The notes under the pieces were generated by a model that was not told where the DNA came from, searched no databases, and saw nothing but the letters and a program-made list of their open reading frames with translations. This document shows positions 5,043-5,285 of a stretch of 5,285 nucleotides of DNA, piece after piece (the stretch's first letter is position 1; the number at the start of each line of letters is the position of its first letter). Where the stretch lies: the NCBI GenBank assembly GCA_016218275.1, contig JACREK010000159.1, positions 1 to 5,285 of the forward strand. The letters are read 5' to 3'. A program made the translations under genes and the position numbers. This stretch comes from Candidatus Gottesmanbacteria bacterium (GTDB taxonomy: Bacteria > Patescibacteriota > Microgenomatia > 2-02-FULL-39-11).

Positions 5043-5246
5043 TTATACCGTTGCGCTTTTTTGCTGAAGTCCGAGTAGCCAAAGGATTGCTTCCTTTTTG
5101 TATCTTCTGTCTCCCCGGGAATTGATTCTTATAGCAGGCAGTTTTCCGCGTTTACCCCATCTTTTGATCGTCAGGGGAGAAACGCGCAGGATTTTGGCAA
5201 CCTCACGTACTGTGAGTAGATCTGGCCATTCATCTCCAAGTGCCAT
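5043..5246 (-). CDS. Small helix-turn-helix (MerR/excisionase-type) DNA-binding protein
   Basis: This 67-aa protein consists almost entirely of a winged helix-turn-helix domain of the excisionase/HTH_17 type: LLTVREVAKILRVSPLTIKR (10-29) forms the helix-turn-helix, WGKRGKLPAIRI (30-41) the turn into the wing, RGDRRYKKEAILWLL (44-58) the wing and last helix. Such proteins bind DNA as transcription factors, or as excisionases of integrated elements. The ATG is supported by a purine-rich AAAGGAAA about 6-8 nt upstream, the only good Shine-Dalgarno in the window. It is convergent with galT, with only 2 nt between the stop codons and no hairpin terminator. It is a complete protein, not a truncated larger one as far as can be seen; the regulated genes are unknown. 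Confidence 0.88.
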   Translation of the reverse strand: MALGDEWPDLLTVREVAKILRVSPLTIKRWGKRGKLPAIRINSRGDRRYKKEAILWLLGLQQKSATV

Positions 5247-5253
5247 AGGTTAT

Positions 5254-5261
5254 TTCCTTTT
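5254..5261 (-). promoter_or_regulatory. Shine-Dalgarno of the helix-turn-helix gene
   Basis: On the minus strand AAAGGAAA precedes the ATG at 5246 with a spacer of about 7 nt (TAACCT plus one base). It fixes this start and contrasts with the other genes in the window, which lack a recognisable site. Confidence 0.65.
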
Positions 5262-5285
5262 AAGAGGCAGAACTTTAATAACAAA

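Noticed and set aside
5036..5046. Bidirectional terminator between galT and the helix-turn-helix gene
   Set aside because: Only 2 nt separate the stop codons and no stem-loop is visible.

Overview
The window looks like part of a small, compact bacterial genome, most likely a Patescibacteria/CPR-type lineage. The basis is indirect: moderate-to-low GC, a non-oxidative pentose phosphate gene set in tight array, near-absence of Shine-Dalgarno sites, and many short palindromic and short-period repeats. The phylum is an inference, not a proof.

Layout, left to right: (1) the 3' end of a ribulose-phosphate 3-epimerase-like gene, whose last codons come from a palindromic repeat; (2) a 98-codon GIY-YIG nuclease gene that overlaps it; (3) a 110-bp repeat-packed gap; (4) a full-length single-chain transketolase carrying three separate in-frame repeat insertions; (5) a 36-bp gap made of a TTATAA-based 9-nt periodic repeat; (6) transaldolase; (7) a 560-bp stretch without an intact gene, holding a decayed Y-family DNA polymerase fragment, a palindromic repeat inside that fragment, and a MITE-like element sitting in a heptamer array; (8) a short-form GalT-like nucleotidyltransferase; (9) convergently, on the minus strand, a 67-aa helix-turn-helix protein.

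Functionally, epimerase, transketolase and transaldolase are successive steps of the non-oxidative pentose phosphate pathway, interconverting pentose phosphates with fructose-6-P and glyceraldehyde-3-P. They read in one direction and are probably co-transcribed. GalT adds hexose-1-phosphate/UDP-sugar exchange, but it lies beyond the decayed region and may be transcribed separately.

The most notable feature is the repeat load. At least four copies of one family (core ATTGCTTCG...CGCAATGAC) occur, plus other palindromes, and short tandem arrays of 7, 7 and 9 nt. Repeats lie inside a protein (three times in transketolase, all keeping the frame), extend the epimerase C-terminus, interrupt a pseudogene, and abut start codons. 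The GIY-YIG gene is bracketed by inverted copies of the main repeat, which raises the possibility of a nuclease-linked palindromic element comparable in concept to REP/RAYT systems.
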